Assembly (NCBI GenBank): GCA_022376925.1
Contig: JAIOJX010000031.1
Location: 137,100,854-137,164,853, forward strand
DNA: 64,000 bases
Source of the DNA: Tragulus kanchil
Lineage: Eukaryota; Chordata; Mammalia; Artiodactyla; Tragulidae
Reading direction: 5' to 3'
The notes below the pieces were generated by a model. It saw only the letters and a list, made by a program, of their open reading frames with translations, was not told the DNA's origin and made no database searches. Shown here piece by piece: positions 1 to 10,980 of this stretch; within the stretch, counting starts at the first letter, position 1, and every line of letters begins with the position of its first letter. The position numbers and the translations under genes are program-made.

Positions 1-175
1 ATGAGATAAAATCTTACCTTATAGAACTTTGGTGGGTTTTTTCTAGAAATCAAGAAAAATAGTTTCAGAATCTGTATAAAGTGATTCACATGAATTATAT
101 ATCAAATTTGCATGCTGATCATATGAAACAGAAATTGTATCCTAGTTTTACAGGTAAGGATACTAAGGTGCAAGC

Positions 176-415
176 TCTTCCCTGGTGGTCCAGTGGTTAA
201 GAATCCACCTTGCAAGGCAGGGAACAAGGGTTTGATCCCCAGTCAGGAAATTAACATCCTGCACACCACAGCTATTGAGCCCAAATGCCACAACTAGAGA
301 GCCCACAGGCCACAATTAGAGAGAGTGCATGATGTAGCAAAAGATCCTGCATGACCCAACAACGATCTTGTGTGCCGCAACTTAGACCCCAAGTGGCCAA
401 ATAAATAAAAATTTT
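176..415 (+). mobile_element. Older CHR-type tRNA-derived SINE
   Basis: The tRNA-like head begins with ttccctggtggtccagtgg, which contains an A-box (TGGTCCAGTGG). A decayed B-box follows (gtttgatcccc). The body ends in a taaataaaaatttt tail. The many substitutions and lost CpGs indicate an old copy. Confidence 0.8.
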
Positions 416-1318
416 AAAAATGAATAATACAGTTCAAATTATGTAATAAATTCTTCTACTTGTGGTATGAAAAGAATTCAGATTTCTGTTTGATATTACA
501 GAATGTAATGTACTTCTCACTAATCTACCACAGACTGATTTTTCTTCCAACGGGACTGTAGTCTAATGCTACATTTCCAGTGAAAATCCACTAGGGAGAA
601 GCCAGCAACAGGTTGATCCAGGCTTTGGAGGATGACCCAGTTTAGGAAGAGTTTTCCTTGCTTCTGCAAGAATTCTGGCTGTAGGCTGTCTTATCTGATT
701 GCACTGTTTTTGATTCCAAACCAATCACTGGTTTCTGTCCACAACCGTCATCTTACTGGACTGCAAACTACTTTTGCAAGCTATAAATGCTATAAGTGTT
801 CATTGCCCACAGAAAATTCCTCACTAGTCAGTCGGTTTGTTTTTTAATTTGATTCAGAACAACTGATGAAATAAAGAACATGAATCTGGCTCTGAAGAAA
901 ATTCTAGTAGAAAAATGGGTTTCACCTGAGAAGTCAAACTTGTTACAAAAATGCATCCCATTTTTATAGTCTGGAAAGGACCTAAGAAAGAAAGGACAAG
1001 TAGCTTAAGTGACAAGTCAAACTGACACCAAATAAATGGATGCAGGATCACATGAAAAAATCTGAAGAGTCAGGTACATTCCTCATAGCTTTGAGTTACA
1101 CTTGCATAGAAATCATGTATACTGGTTGGAAAAACTAAGAAAAATGAGATAAAATCTTACCTTATAGAACTTTGGTGGGTTTTTTCTAGAAATCAAGAAA
1201 AATAGTTTCAGAATCTGTATAAAGTGATTCACATGAATTATATATCAAATTTGCATGCTGATCATATGAAACAGAAATTGTATCCTAGTTTTACAGGTAA
1301 GGATACTAAGGTGCAAGC

Positions 1319-1558
1319 TCTTCCCTGGTGGTCCAGTGGTTAAGAATCCACCTTGCAAGGCAGGGAACAAGGGTTTGATCCCCAGTCAGGAAATTAACAT
1401 CCTGCACACCACAGCTATTGAGCCCAAATGCCACAACTAGAGAGCCCACAGGCCACAATTAGAGAGAGTGCATGATGTAGCAAAAGATCCTGCATGACCC
1501 AACAACGATCTTGTGTGCCGCAACTTAGACCCCAAGTGGCCAAATAAATAAAAATTTT
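1319..1558 (+). mobile_element. CHR-type SINE, second copy inside the duplication
   Basis: This is the same element as at 176-415, repeated because the surrounding block is duplicated. It is not an independent insertion, since the flanks are also identical. Confidence 0.8.
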
Positions 1559-2189
1559 AAAAATGAATAATACAGTTCAAATTATGTAATAAATTCTTCT
1601 ACTTGTGGTATGAAAAGAATTCAGATTTCTGTTTGATATTACAGAATGTAATGTACTTCTCACTAATCTACCACAGACTGATTTTTCTTCCAACGGGACT
1701 GTAGTCTAATGCTACATTTCCAGTGAAAATCCACTAGGGAGAAGCCAGCAACAGGTTGATCCAGGCTTTGGAGGATGACCCAGTTTAGGAAGAGTTTTCC
1801 TTGCTTCTGCAAGAATTCTGGCTGTAGGCTGTCTTATCTGATTGCACTGTTTTTGATTCCAAACCAATCACTGGTTTCTGTCCACAACCGTCATCTTACT
1901 GGACTGCAAACTACTTTTGCAAGCTATAAATGCTATAAGTGTTCATTGCCCACAGAAAATTCCTCACTAGTCAGTCGGTTTGTTTTTTAATTTGATTCAG
2001 AACAACTGATGAAATAAAGAACATGAATCTGGCTCTGAAGAAAATTCTAGTAGAAATGTAATAGGAAATAAAAAGTGGAATCATCGAAATAAGTGTGTTT
2101 TATCATCAATGGCCAATAATTTAAAAGAGCTAAAACAGTTTATATTTGGCAGTGTGGATGCATTTGTGTAGTAAAGCCAGTATGACTGT

Positions 2190-2495
2190 AAGTCACCCCT
2201 TGGTATCCACAGTCAGTTGGTTCCAGGAACCCCGCCCACCCCCTATCGATTCCCAAATCCACAGATACTCACGTTCCTTGTAACTACATACATTCTCCTG
2301 TATACTCTAAATCATCTTCAGATTATTTACAATTCCTAATACAATGTAAAGGCGGTGTAAATAGTTGTCAATATGATGTAAATTCAAGTTTTGCTTTTTG
2401 GAACTCTGAAATTTTTTTTCTGAATATTTTTGATCCATGGTTGGTTGAAATTGTGGCTGTGGAACCCACAAATAGAGAGAGCCAACTGTATATAC
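2190..2495 (+). mobile_element. Tigger-derived MITE (MER2-like)
   Basis: The left end reads like ccttggtatccacagtcagt, and the right end is its approximate inverted complement (gttgaaattgtggctgtggaacccacaaatagagagagcc). The interior carries the MER2-like run ctcctgtatactctaaatca and then aatacaatgtaaa. This is a non-autonomous TcMar-Tigger DNA transposon fossil with no coding capacity. Confidence 0.75.
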
Positions 2496-2642
2496 ATGCA
2501 CATACAACAACTATATCATATATTTTTTGTGAACTCTGTGTGTTTGCTATATAAATACACATCTTTTTGAGTGACAGAGCGAGTTTGTTCTATTGTTATA
2601 TATTTGATTCTCCTTTTTCTTAACATGAAAAAAATTGAGCTA

Positions 2643-2750
2643 GTGTTCTTTGGCAGCACATATACTAAAATTGGAACAATACAGAGAAGATTAGCATGGT
2701 CCTGCGCAAGGATGACATGCAAATTCGTGAAGCATTCCACATAATTTTTT
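2643..2750 (+). pseudogene. RNU6 pseudogene: U6 spliceosomal snRNA pseudogene
   Basis: The stretch is almost full-length U6. It has the 5' stem-loop region (gtgttctttggcagcac), cacatatactaaaattgg, the ACAGAGA box in acagagaagattagcatgg, the ctgcgcaaggatgaca segment, and caaattcgtgaagc followed by a short T run. Against the conserved U6 sequence it lacks two bases in the 5' stem-loop and one C after AGCATGG, and has scattered substitutions. I saw no proximal sequence element or TATA box at the expected upstream spacing. L1-mediated retrotransposition is the usual origin of such copies. Confidence 0.9.
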
Positions 2751-2767
2751 AAATATTGGCCTCTTCT

Positions 2768-3010
2768 GGGCTTCCCTGGTGGTCCAGTGGGTAAGGACAC
2801 CACCTTGCAGTACAAGGGGCACCAGTTCAATCCCTGACCTAGGAAGATATGGCGTGCCGTGGAGCCGTTGGACCCATGTGTCCAATTACCGAGCCAGAGT
2901 TCTAGAGCACATGTGACAGAGGTCATTGCTATGGGAGGCCTACACAGGCCAAAGAACAAAGATGGATGAAAATACATAAATGAAAGACCAATAGAAGTGC
3001 CCCCCCCCCA
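2768..3010 (+). mobile_element. CHR-type SINE
   Basis: It starts gggcttccctggtggtccag and has an intact A-box. Next come a B-box-like gttcaatccct, the body segment gtgtccaattaccgagcc, and the diagnostic tail segment aatgaaagaccaatagaag. It runs into a C-rich stretch, where the tail is truncated. It lies 17 bases after the U6 pseudogene. Confidence 0.85.
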
Positions 3011-3029
3011 AATTAGCCTCTTCCATTGT

Positions 3030-3350
3030 TTGATTTTTTTTTTGGCTTTTTTTTTTTTTTTTTTTGCTTTTTTGCTTATACACAGTTTTGTTGTTTACAG
3101 ATATGTATAATCCCAGATTAGTCATATGTATATTCCACCTCCCCCATCCCATTCTTCCTGGCCATCACATAGCCCCATGTAAGACAATTATGGGTGGTTT
3201 TTTTTTAATTTAAATATTTTAATTTTACTTTTGGCTTTTACAGAATTTTGTTGTTTACAGATATGTATAATCCCAGATTAGTCGTATGTATATCTCATAC
3301 TCCCCATCCCACCCCTCCAGGCATAGCCCTATGTAAGACCACTGTTTTTT
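3030..3350 (-). mobile_element. L1 3'-UTR-like fragment, locally duplicated
   Basis: Two T-rich segments (about 3085-3192 and 3243-3345) share gttgtttacagatatgtat, then aatcccagattagtc, then cccatcccac. The wording resembles the antisense of artiodactyl L1 3' UTRs. The two halves are about 85% alike by eye, so this local duplication is older than the near-identical 1.1 kb pairs. Confidence 0.45.
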
Positions 3351-3411
3351 ATTTATTTATTTATTTTCACCCATCCTTGGCCTGTGTGGGCCTCCCGTGT
3401 GGCCTCTCTTT

Positions 3412-3712
3412 TTTTATTTTTAAAGATTTATTTATTTATTTGTTTTGGGCGGGGGTCGGGTTGGGGAGGGCGGGGAGCGGGCAGGCCACTTCTATTGGTC
3501 TTTCATTTCTCTATTTTCATCCGTCTTTGTTCTCCGGCCCCTGTGGGGCTCCCCTCGCGGTGGCGTCTGTCATTGCAGAGCGCCGGCTCTGGGCGCATGC
3601 ACTCCAGAGGGCTGGCTCGCAATTGGACACACCAGTCCAGCCCCTCTGTGGCACGTGGGATCCTCTCGGGCCAGGGACCGAACCAACACCCACGGGACTG
3701 CCAGGGAAGCCC
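3412..3712 (-). mobile_element. CHR-type SINE, antisense
   Basis: On the plus strand it reads tail first: T-rich aaagatttatttatttattt, a G-rich run, ccacttctattggtctttca, the body, and then the head complement ccagggaagcccc at 3700-3712. CpG sites remain in the body, so the copy is fairly young. Confidence 0.85.
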
Positions 3713-3746
3713 CATTCTGTATTTTTAAATAATTTAAAAAAAAAAA

Positions 3747-3965
3747 AAGGAAGGATCTCCTGGTTACAAATCTGCCTGCCAATGCAGGAGACACAGGTTT
3801 GATCCCTGGTCTGAGATGATCCCACATTCCCCGAAGCAACAAAAAGCCCGAGCACCTAGAAACTGTACTCCGTCCACAACAAAGAATAGCCTCCACTTGC
3901 TGCAACTAGACAGAGCCCTTGAGCATCAGTGAAGACCCAGCACAGCCAAAAATAAATAAATAAAT
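3747..3965 (+). mobile_element. Older tRNA-derived SINE (CHR-1-like)
   Basis: The head reads ctcctggttacaaatctgcc with gtttgatccctgg as the B-box. The body includes gaagacccagcacagcc, followed by an aaataaataaataaat tail. It lies directly after the antisense SINE. Confidence 0.75.
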
Positions 3966-4568
3966 CCTTAAAAAATGGAGATAATGGTGCCTTATAATTT
4001 ACCTTGAAGAAGTACTGAAGATTAATTAGATTTGCATGAAGTTATCCTAACTTGAAAAAAACAGCAATAATGAATAATATTTCAGAGGTGAAAATTAATG
4101 TGCATGTATCATACACATATTAAATACATTTATATAGATTACATTCGCATTTATATGTGAATATTTTCAATTATATATATATAATTTTTTCTTCAACAAC
4201 ACGTGTATATATAGATTTGTCTTTTTGTTTGCTTATTTATAGTAGTGAAAATGCTTCAGGGAGCTACTTTGTGAATTTTGCAGATCTTTGAGGAAATACC
4301 CGGTTAAATTGTCTGGAATATGTGTGAAGAAATAGAAGTGACTAAACGTTTTCTTGAGAAGAAAAAATAATTTCACTGTATACAAAATGGCTTAGAGTAA
4401 TATAGATTTTTTTTCTCTGCATTCTCCCCAACCCCACTCCCTCCTCATACAAATGCAGGAAACAGGTAAAGTGAGTGTGGATATTATTTAAAATATGGCT
4501 TAGACTTCAATGTAAATTGTTGAGCAGTAACTTGAGTGATGAATATATATTTTTTAAAAAAACTCATA

Positions 4569-4816
4569 TCGGGTTGGGAGGGCGGGAGCGGGCAGGCCAC
4601 TTCTATTGGTCTTTCATTTCTCTATTTTCATCCGTCTTTGTTCTCCGGCCCTGTGGGCTCCTCGGTGGCGTCTGTCATTGCAGAGCGCGGCTCTGGGCGC
4701 ATGCACTCCAGAGGGCTGGCTCGCAATTGGACACACCAGTCCAGCCCCTCTGTGGCACGTGGGATCCTCTCGGGCCAGGGACCGAACCAACACCCACGGG
4801 ACTGCCAGGGAAGCCC
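4569..4816 (-). mobile_element. CHR-type SINE, antisense, second copy, tail truncated by the junction
   Basis: This duplicates the SINE at 3412-3712 but begins inside its G-rich tail, because the duplication junction falls there. Several single-base losses distinguish it from the first copy. Confidence 0.85.
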
Positions 4817-4850
4817 CATTCTGTATTTTTAAATAATTTAAAAAAAAAAA

Positions 4851-5069
4851 AAGGAAGGATCTCCTGGTTACAAATCTGCCTGCCAATGCAGGAGACACAG
4901 GTTTGATCCCTGGTCTGAGATGATCCCACATTCCCCGAAGCAACAAAAGCCCGAGCACCTAGAAACTGTACTCCGTCCACAACAAAGAATAGCCTCCACT
5001 TGCTGCAACTAGACAGAGCCCTTGAGCATCAGTGAAGACCCAGCACAGCCAAAAATAAATAAATAAATC
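4851..5069 (+). mobile_element. CHR-1-like SINE, second copy in the duplication
   Basis: It repeats 3747-3965, with one A lost in caacaaaaag. Confidence 0.75.
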
Positions 5070-5719
5070 CTTAAAAAATGGAGATAATGGTGCCTTATAA
5101 TTTACCTTGAAGAAGTACTGAAGATTAATTAGATTTGCATGAAGTTATCCTAACTTGAAAAAAACAGCAATAATGAATAATATTTCAGAGGTGAAAATTA
5201 ATGTGCATGTATCATACACATATTAAATACATTTATATAGATTACATTCGCATTTATATGTGAATATTTTCAATTATATATATATAATTTTTTCTTCAAC
5301 AACACGTGTATATATAGATTTGTCTTTTTTTGTTTGCTTATTTATAGTAGTGAAAATGCTTCAGGGAGCTACTTTGTGAATTTTGCAGATCTTTGAGGAA
5401 ATACCCGGTTAAATTGTCTGGAATATGTGTGAAGAAATAGAAGTGACTAAACGTTTTCTTGAGAAGAAAAAATAATTTCACTGTATACAAAATGGCTTAG
5501 AGTAATATAGATTTTTTTTCTCTGCATTCTCCCCAACCCCACTCCCTCCTCATACAAATGCAGGAAACAGGTAAAGTGAGTGTGGATATTATTTAAAATA
5601 TGGCTTAGACTTCAATGTAAATTTTCTTATAATATAATTGTTAAAGAGGACAGTAACTTGAGTGGAAATTGATAATTTAGTTACTTATATCCTGTTTTGG
5701 GGGTTTGTACATCAGAAAA

Positions 5720-6292
5720 AAAAAATGCTCATACTCTTTTCTTCTTTGTTGTTGTTGCGACTGCTCAGTAGTGTATCATGTTTTTTTATTTTCTTTTTAC
5801 CTTTTGACCCCTTTCGCCCCCTAACCCCCATCTCTGGCAACCGCTAATCTTTTCTCTGTGGTTATGAACTTGCTTTTTTAAATTATTATTATTATTCACC
5901 TATTAGAGAGATCATACAGTATCTGTCTTTCTCCCTCTGTCTGACCTCTTTCACTTAGCATAACACCCACCCTGGCGATCCATCCGTGTTGTTGCAAGTG
6001 ACACGACTATTCCTTTATGGCTGAATAATACACAATAGAATGTCACTTTATCTAGTCATCCATCAGTGAACACCTAGGTTGTTTGCGTATCTTGGCTATT
6101 GTACATAATGCTACAATGAACAGGAAGGTGCAGGTATCTCTTTGAGTTAGCAATTTCATTCTTCTTGGGTAAATAACCTGAAGAGGAATTGCAGAATTGT
6201 ATGATGATTCTATTTTTAATTTTTTGAGGAACTTCCATTCTGTGTTCCATAGTGGCTGCACTAATTTATAGTACCACCAACAGTACGTTGAA
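5720..6292 (-). mobile_element. L1 3' region, antisense (left part)
   Basis: The text is characteristic antisense L1: cccatctctggcaaccgcta, gacctctttcacttagcata, ttatggctgaataatacaca, and ttccatagtggctgcactaa. It breaks at about 6293 where a Bov-tA SINE is inserted, and resumes at 6508. Confidence 0.85.
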
Positions 6293-6506
6293 TATTAATC
6301 ACTCAGTTATGTCTGACTCTTTGCGCCCTGTGGACTCTAGCCCTTCAACCTCCTTTGTCTTGCATGGAATCCTCCAAGCAAGAGTACTGAAGTGGGTTGC
6401 CATTCCGTTCTCCAGAGGATCTTTCTGACCCAGGGATCGGGCCCATGTTTCTATGTCTCCTGCATCAGTAGGTGGATTCTTTGCTGCCTGAGCTACCAGG
6501 AAAGCC
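6293..6506 (-). mobile_element. Bov-tA SINE nested in L1, antisense
   Basis: It reads tail first with tcactcagttatgtctgact, then cctccaagcaagagtactga, gacccagggatcgggccc, and the head complement gctaccaggaaagcccagc. The host L1 text is continuous across the insertion, apart from a short repeat resembling aacagta/agcagtg. This places the SINE as younger than the L1. Confidence 0.85.
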
Positions 6507-6507
6507 C

Positions 6508-6890
6508 AGCAGTGCATTAAGATCCACTCTTCTTCACACCCTCACCAACAGCTGTTATCTTTTTTAAAAAAAATAGTCATTCTGACAAGCGTGAGATTTC
6601 TCGTAGTGGTTTTCATTTTCATTTTCCTGATGATTAGTGACGTTGAGCATCTTTTCATGTACCTGTTGGCCTTCTGTATGTCTTCTTTACGAAAATGCCT
6701 CTGCAGGTCTTCTGTTCATTTTTTAACTGGAATTTTTTTGCTATTAAGTTGTATGATTTCTTTACTTTTGGTATTAGTCCCTTATCAGATATATGATTTG
6801 AAAATATTTTCTCCATTCAGAGGGTTGTCTTTTTACTTTGTTAATGGTCAAGAATATCTTGAGAAGGATATGGCAAAAATTATTTGACTT
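6508..6890 (-). mobile_element. L1 3' region, antisense (right part)
   Basis: It continues the element at 5720-6292, with tcttcacaccctcaccaaca, ttttcctgatgattagtgac, and gtattagtcccttatcagat. The 98-residue open frame here is a chance frame on the wrong strand of the LINE. Confidence 0.85.
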
Positions 6891-8874
6891 GATAGTCAAA
6901 GGAGAGTATATGAAGTATATGAAAAAATAATGAAGTGGCTAGTTTATAAAACAAGCATGGGGGAAAAAAAACCAACTTTAAACATGAATCCCATAGAGAG
7001 AATTAAGGACTGACACTTCATAGCTAGGGCAATTGGAAAAAAAAAAAAAAACTCGCAGCATTTAATATTTGCTGAACTATGAGGGGAATGAACTATGTTG
7101 CATTTTTTAAAATTGAAAAATCTGATTACCTGGGAAAAGTTGCTGATATCTAACCACCAAAATCAAGTACCATTTGTAAATGCACATATGGATTTTAGCT
7201 TCCTGCTTAAATGTTACATATGCAGAATTCTGAAGTTTTCCACTACTCAAGGCATTCAGAATCTGTGATGTATTATAGACTTTGCATTTTGATGAAATTC
7301 AAAAATTTTTGTTCTGAAAGATATTTGGGGATTAATAAATCTTGATGTTCCTCTACAGAAGCCAATGACCATTTTCTAATTGCAAAAGCAAAAAATAATA
7401 GGAATTAGAACACAGAGCTGATGAATTTTAGAAATCTCATTTGCTCTACAGAGCCAAAATGTTTTAACAGCTGTACTAGAGACTGACTGAAAATATTAGC
7501 ACATTTATCCAGGCATGACAAGATTTAAATCTAAAGCTTCCTCTATCACAATGGCAGATTTATTGTGCAAGTTTACTGTACAAGCAATGTCTGCGGGAAA
7601 CTCCTCACAGAATATCAGATTCAGCTACATTTCTAGAACATCATTTTGAGAAATATGGTGGTTTCCAAAAATCCTTCCATTTTATTTAAGTTTGAAAAAG
7701 TCATTTTAGTTTCAAAAAATCAGAGTGTGGAATCATCTTGATGTCATTTCCAATATGTGATAACCCTGCAGTGCCTTATGGATACCAAAACATTTATAGA
7801 AAACCTGAATAAATTTAACTTTTACCAGAACTCTAAAGAACGGGTTCAGATAAAAGTACTTTGTAAGCATGCGTATTAAATAGACAGCATATAAAAGTAG
7901 GAGAGTCAACACAGTATGAAAACATAGTTATAACAACACAGAGAAACCACATTTAAATCACGAAGAGCCTGGAAGTGTTGTGGTATGCAGCCAGATTCAT
8001 AAAAATACTCTATCTTGGAAACTAAAAATGTGAATAAAAAATGAGAGGGAAAGGATCGACAAAACAACACAAGCAGCATTCAAACTAGGGCAGCAACACA
8101 ACCTCATACCAGACACTCAGAAGAACAGCAGAAAGACTCCTTGGAATGTGTATTTAGCTCCTATCCTCTGGCCTCCCAGAAGCTGTACAGAGTGAGGACA
8201 AGGTCAGTAGATAAATTATGAAAAACCTAACGCACTTGAAGGGAATCATGAGAGTTAGGTCAGCATGTAGGGAAAAAAGACAGGAAATGTCCTTCCGGGT
8301 TGGAAGCTTTCCCACCCTACACACCAACTGTCCCTCATTTTTCTTCAGAGGGTTTTTTGCCAATCCATGAGACAGCTGTGTGAATTCGGAAAAGGAACCC
8401 TTTCTGAGCATATTCAGCCCTGTGGGCATAAAGTTTAGTACCTTTGTACAAAGAAAAAGATCCTTTCTCTGAGGGGAAGCAGACCCATGCCATTCTAGGA
8501 CACGTGGCTCAGAGAACCTAGAATAAGCTGCATTTCAGCCCCCTGCTGCCCTCTCAATGAAGCACCTTTGTGCAGTGTGTAAACCACATGACTGCCACAG
8601 TCATGCTCCGCAAGGAAGGAACTACTGGGAGTTGTCATTTTGATTTTTTCTTTTGGGAGATTGGCGGGTCAGAGAGAGAACCGCAGTGAATGCAAATGGC
8701 AAAGAGATGGGAGTGGACAAAGTTGATTCAGCGTAAAGAGAATTGGTATCTGTAGGTGGAAAAGGCTATGACATACAGGAAAAAAATAAGGCTATGATAG
8801 TTTCCCCTGAGTAAGGAAGAACTAAAAGATAAAGATAACACACCATGTTTCAGAAAAATTTGATACTAAATGAG
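6891..8874. other. Unique AT-rich DNA, no gene seen
   Basis: There is no recognisable repeat, no long reading frame and no CpG-rich segment. The only frame above 90 codons (8154-8429, minus) has no recognisable domain. Confidence 0.6.
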
Positions 8875-9160
8875 CAACACTGAAACGTCTTGGAGAAGTT
8901 CAGACCAAAAAATTCCATCATCTTCTAGGGCCCGATTTCTCTATACCAGTTCAATGTTACACAAATTGTATGACATTTTTTTCCAGTCAGTTATAAAGGC
9001 AAACAAAGAATTCTTAAATGTGCAATAAGTCAGGAATCATAACGCTATGAAACTTTCTTGAAAATAAATCTGACTAAAATCTAGTCAACCAAGGGGGTTA
9101 ATGTGAAGAGCATAGAAGTGGAGAAAATATGATACATAAAAACATAAGAATTCACTGAGG

Positions 9161-9493
9161 GCTTCCCCTGGTGATCCAGTGGGTAAAGACACCGCCTTGC
9201 AGTGCCAGGGGCGCCGGTTCGATCCCTGGCCTGGGGAGATCCCCCTTGCCGCGGAGCGGCTGGACCGATGTGTCCAATTACCGAGCAGGAGCTCTGGAGC
9301 GCATGCGCCCAGAGCCGGCGCTCTGCGATGACAGAGGCCACCGCAATGGGAGGCCCACAGGAGCCAAAGAACAAAGACGGATGAAAATAGAGAAATGAAA
9401 GACCAGTAGAAGTGGCCCGCCCGCTGCTCTCCCTCCCCAACCTGTCCCCAGCCCTAAATAAATAAATAAATAAATCTTTAAAAAAAAAAAAAG
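9161..9493 (+). mobile_element. Young full-length CHR-type SINE
   Basis: This is a complete element of about 330 bases. It has the head ggcttcccctggtgatccag, an intact B-box (ggttcgatccc), and a CpG-rich body (gagcgcatgcgcccagagcc, ggcgctctgcgatg). The tail has gaaagaccagtagaagtgg, a C-rich run and (aaat)n-aatctttaaaa. Flanks aagaattcactga and aagaatccattga look like an imperfect target-site duplication. Retained CpGs point to recent activity. Confidence 0.9.
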
Positions 9494-9588
9494 AATCCAT
9501 TGAAATATAGAATTAACAATGCAATATGCATTTACAGAAAAGAATGTAAAGATGAAAGAAAAACCTCACAATTTAAAATAACTAGTGG

Positions 9589-9804
9589 TGGTAATGCTAG
9601 TGGTTTAGTCTCTAAATCAAGTCTGACTTTCATGACCTCTTGGACTGTAGCCTGCCAGGCTACACTGTCTGTGGGATTTCCCAGGCAAGACTATTGGAGT
9701 TTGTAGTCATTTTCTTCTCCAGGGGATCTTCCCAACCCAGGGATGAAGCCCAGGTCTCCTGCATTGCAAGCGGATTCTTTACCAACTGAGTCACCCGGGA
9801 AGCC
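9589..9804 (-). mobile_element. Bov-tA SINE, antisense
   Basis: The element runs tail to head and ends in gagtcacccgggaagcc. It is flanked by ataactagtgg and ataactaatgg, a target-site duplication with one mismatch. Confidence 0.88.
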
Positions 9805-10227
9805 GATAACTAATGGAGTAGAACAAAAACTCAGTCGGGACTGAGGAGGACGCATGAGTGAGTGCATTTCCTTGCCTTTCACAGCAGAATGCCAATATTC
9901 ACTTCATTTTTCAGTGATGCAAATTAAAATTATCTAAATGACAACACTGAAACGTCTTGGAGAAGTTCAGACCAAAAAATTCCATCATCTTCTAGGGCCC
10001 GATTTCTCTATACCAGTTCAATGTTACACAAATTGTATGACATTTTTTTCCAGTCAGTTATAAAGGCAAACAAAGAATTCTTAAATGTGCAATAAGTCAG
10101 GAATCATAACGCTATGAAACTTTCTTGAAAATAAATCTGACTAAAATCTAGTCAACCAAGGGGGTTAATGTGAAGAGCATAGAAGTGGAGAAAATATGAT
10201 ACATAAAAACATAAGAATTCACTGAGG

Positions 10228-10560
10228 GCTTCCCCTGGTGATCCAGTGGGTAAAGACACCGCCTTGCAGTGCCAGGGGCGCCGGTTCGATCCCTGGCCTG
10301 GGGAGATCCCCCTTGCCGCGGAGCGGCTGGACCGATGTGTCCAATTACCGAGCAGGAGCTCTGGAGCGCATGCGCCCAGAGCCGGCGCTCTGCGATGACA
10401 GAGGCCACCGCAATGGGAGGCCCACAGGAGCCAAAGAACAAAGACGGATGAAAATAGAGAAATGAAAGACCAGTAGAAGTGGCCCGCCCGCTGCTCTCCC
10501 TCCCCAACCTGTCCCCAGCCCTAAATAAATAAATAAATAAATCTTTAAAAAAAAAAAAAG
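10228..10560 (+). mobile_element. CHR-type SINE, second copy in the duplication
   Basis: It is identical to 9161-9493 with the same flanks, so it is part of the duplicated block and not a new insertion. Confidence 0.9.
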
Positions 10561-10655
10561 AATCCATTGAAATATAGAATTAACAATGCAATATGCATTT
10601 ACAGAAAAGAATGTAAAGATGAAAGAAAAACCTCACAATTTAAAATAACTAGTGG

Positions 10656-10871
10656 TGGTAATGCTAGTGGTTTAGTCTCTAAATCAAGTCTGACTTTCAT
10701 GACCTCTTGGACTGTAGCCTGCCAGGCTACACTGTCTGTGGGATTTCCCAGGCAAGACTATTGGAGTTTGTAGTCATTTTCTTCTCCAGGGGATCTTCCC
10801 AACCCAGGGATGAAGCCCAGGTCTCCTGCATTGCAAGCGGATTCTTTACCAACTGAGTCACCCGGGAAGCC
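10656..10871 (-). mobile_element. Bov-tA SINE, antisense, second copy in the duplication
   Basis: It repeats 9589-9804 including its target-site duplications. Confidence 0.88.
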
Positions 10872-10980
10872 GATAACTAATGGAGTAGAACAAAAACTCA
10901 GTCGGGACTGAGGAGGACGCATGAGTGAGTGCATTTCCTTGCCTTTCACAGCAGAATGCCAATATTCACTTCATTTTTTC

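Larger units (their letters stand above)
1..2056 (+). repeat. Direct duplication, offset 1143 (copies 1-913 and 1144-2056)
   Basis: Positions 1-913 recur at 1144-2056 essentially base for base, including an embedded SINE. The copies part after the shared attctagtagaaa. A 230-base unshared spacer (914-1143) lies between them and shows no recognisable repeat. The left copy may start before the window. No target-site duplication or inverted ends mark the unit, so it is not a transposon. An assembly origin is favoured because many unrelated sequences in the window show the same pattern. Confidence 0.93.
3456..5623 (+). repeat. Direct duplication, offset about 1104 (3456-4518 and 4569-5623)
   Basis: The unit contains the antisense CHR SINE, the older SINE and about 550 bases of AT-rich unique DNA. 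In the first 130 bases of the right copy homopolymers are shortened: ggcccctgtggggctcccct becomes ggccctgtgggctcct, and gcgccgg becomes gcgcgg. The 50-base spacer contains cagtaacttgagtg, a degraded version of the flank beyond the right copy at about 5650. This is typical of noisy read ends at a join. Confidence 0.93.
8875..10980 (+). repeat. Direct duplication, offset 1067 (8875-9912 and 9942-10980)
   Basis: The unit carries one CHR SINE (+) and one Bov-tA SINE (-). The 29-base spacer includes attatctaaatgacaacactg, a degraded form of the flank just before the left copy (atttgatactaaatgagcaa, then cactg). Apart from the junction the copies look identical. Confidence 0.94.

Noticed and set aside
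632..847. A 71-codon frame found twice (also 1775-1990)
   Set aside because: Conservation between the two comes from the block duplication, not selection; no domain is visible.
2516..2977. Open frame of 153 codons on the minus strand
   Set aside because: It covers a U6 pseudogene and a SINE and has no domain.
3248..3802. Open frame of 184 codons
   Set aside because: It runs through an antisense CHR SINE and L1-like DNA. Similar frames occur wherever that SINE lies, because its body is GC-rich and poor in stops.
9161..9240. tRNA genes from SINE heads
   Set aside because: A- and B-boxes belong to SINE promoters; the anticodon arm and acceptor pairing are not those of a functional tRNA.
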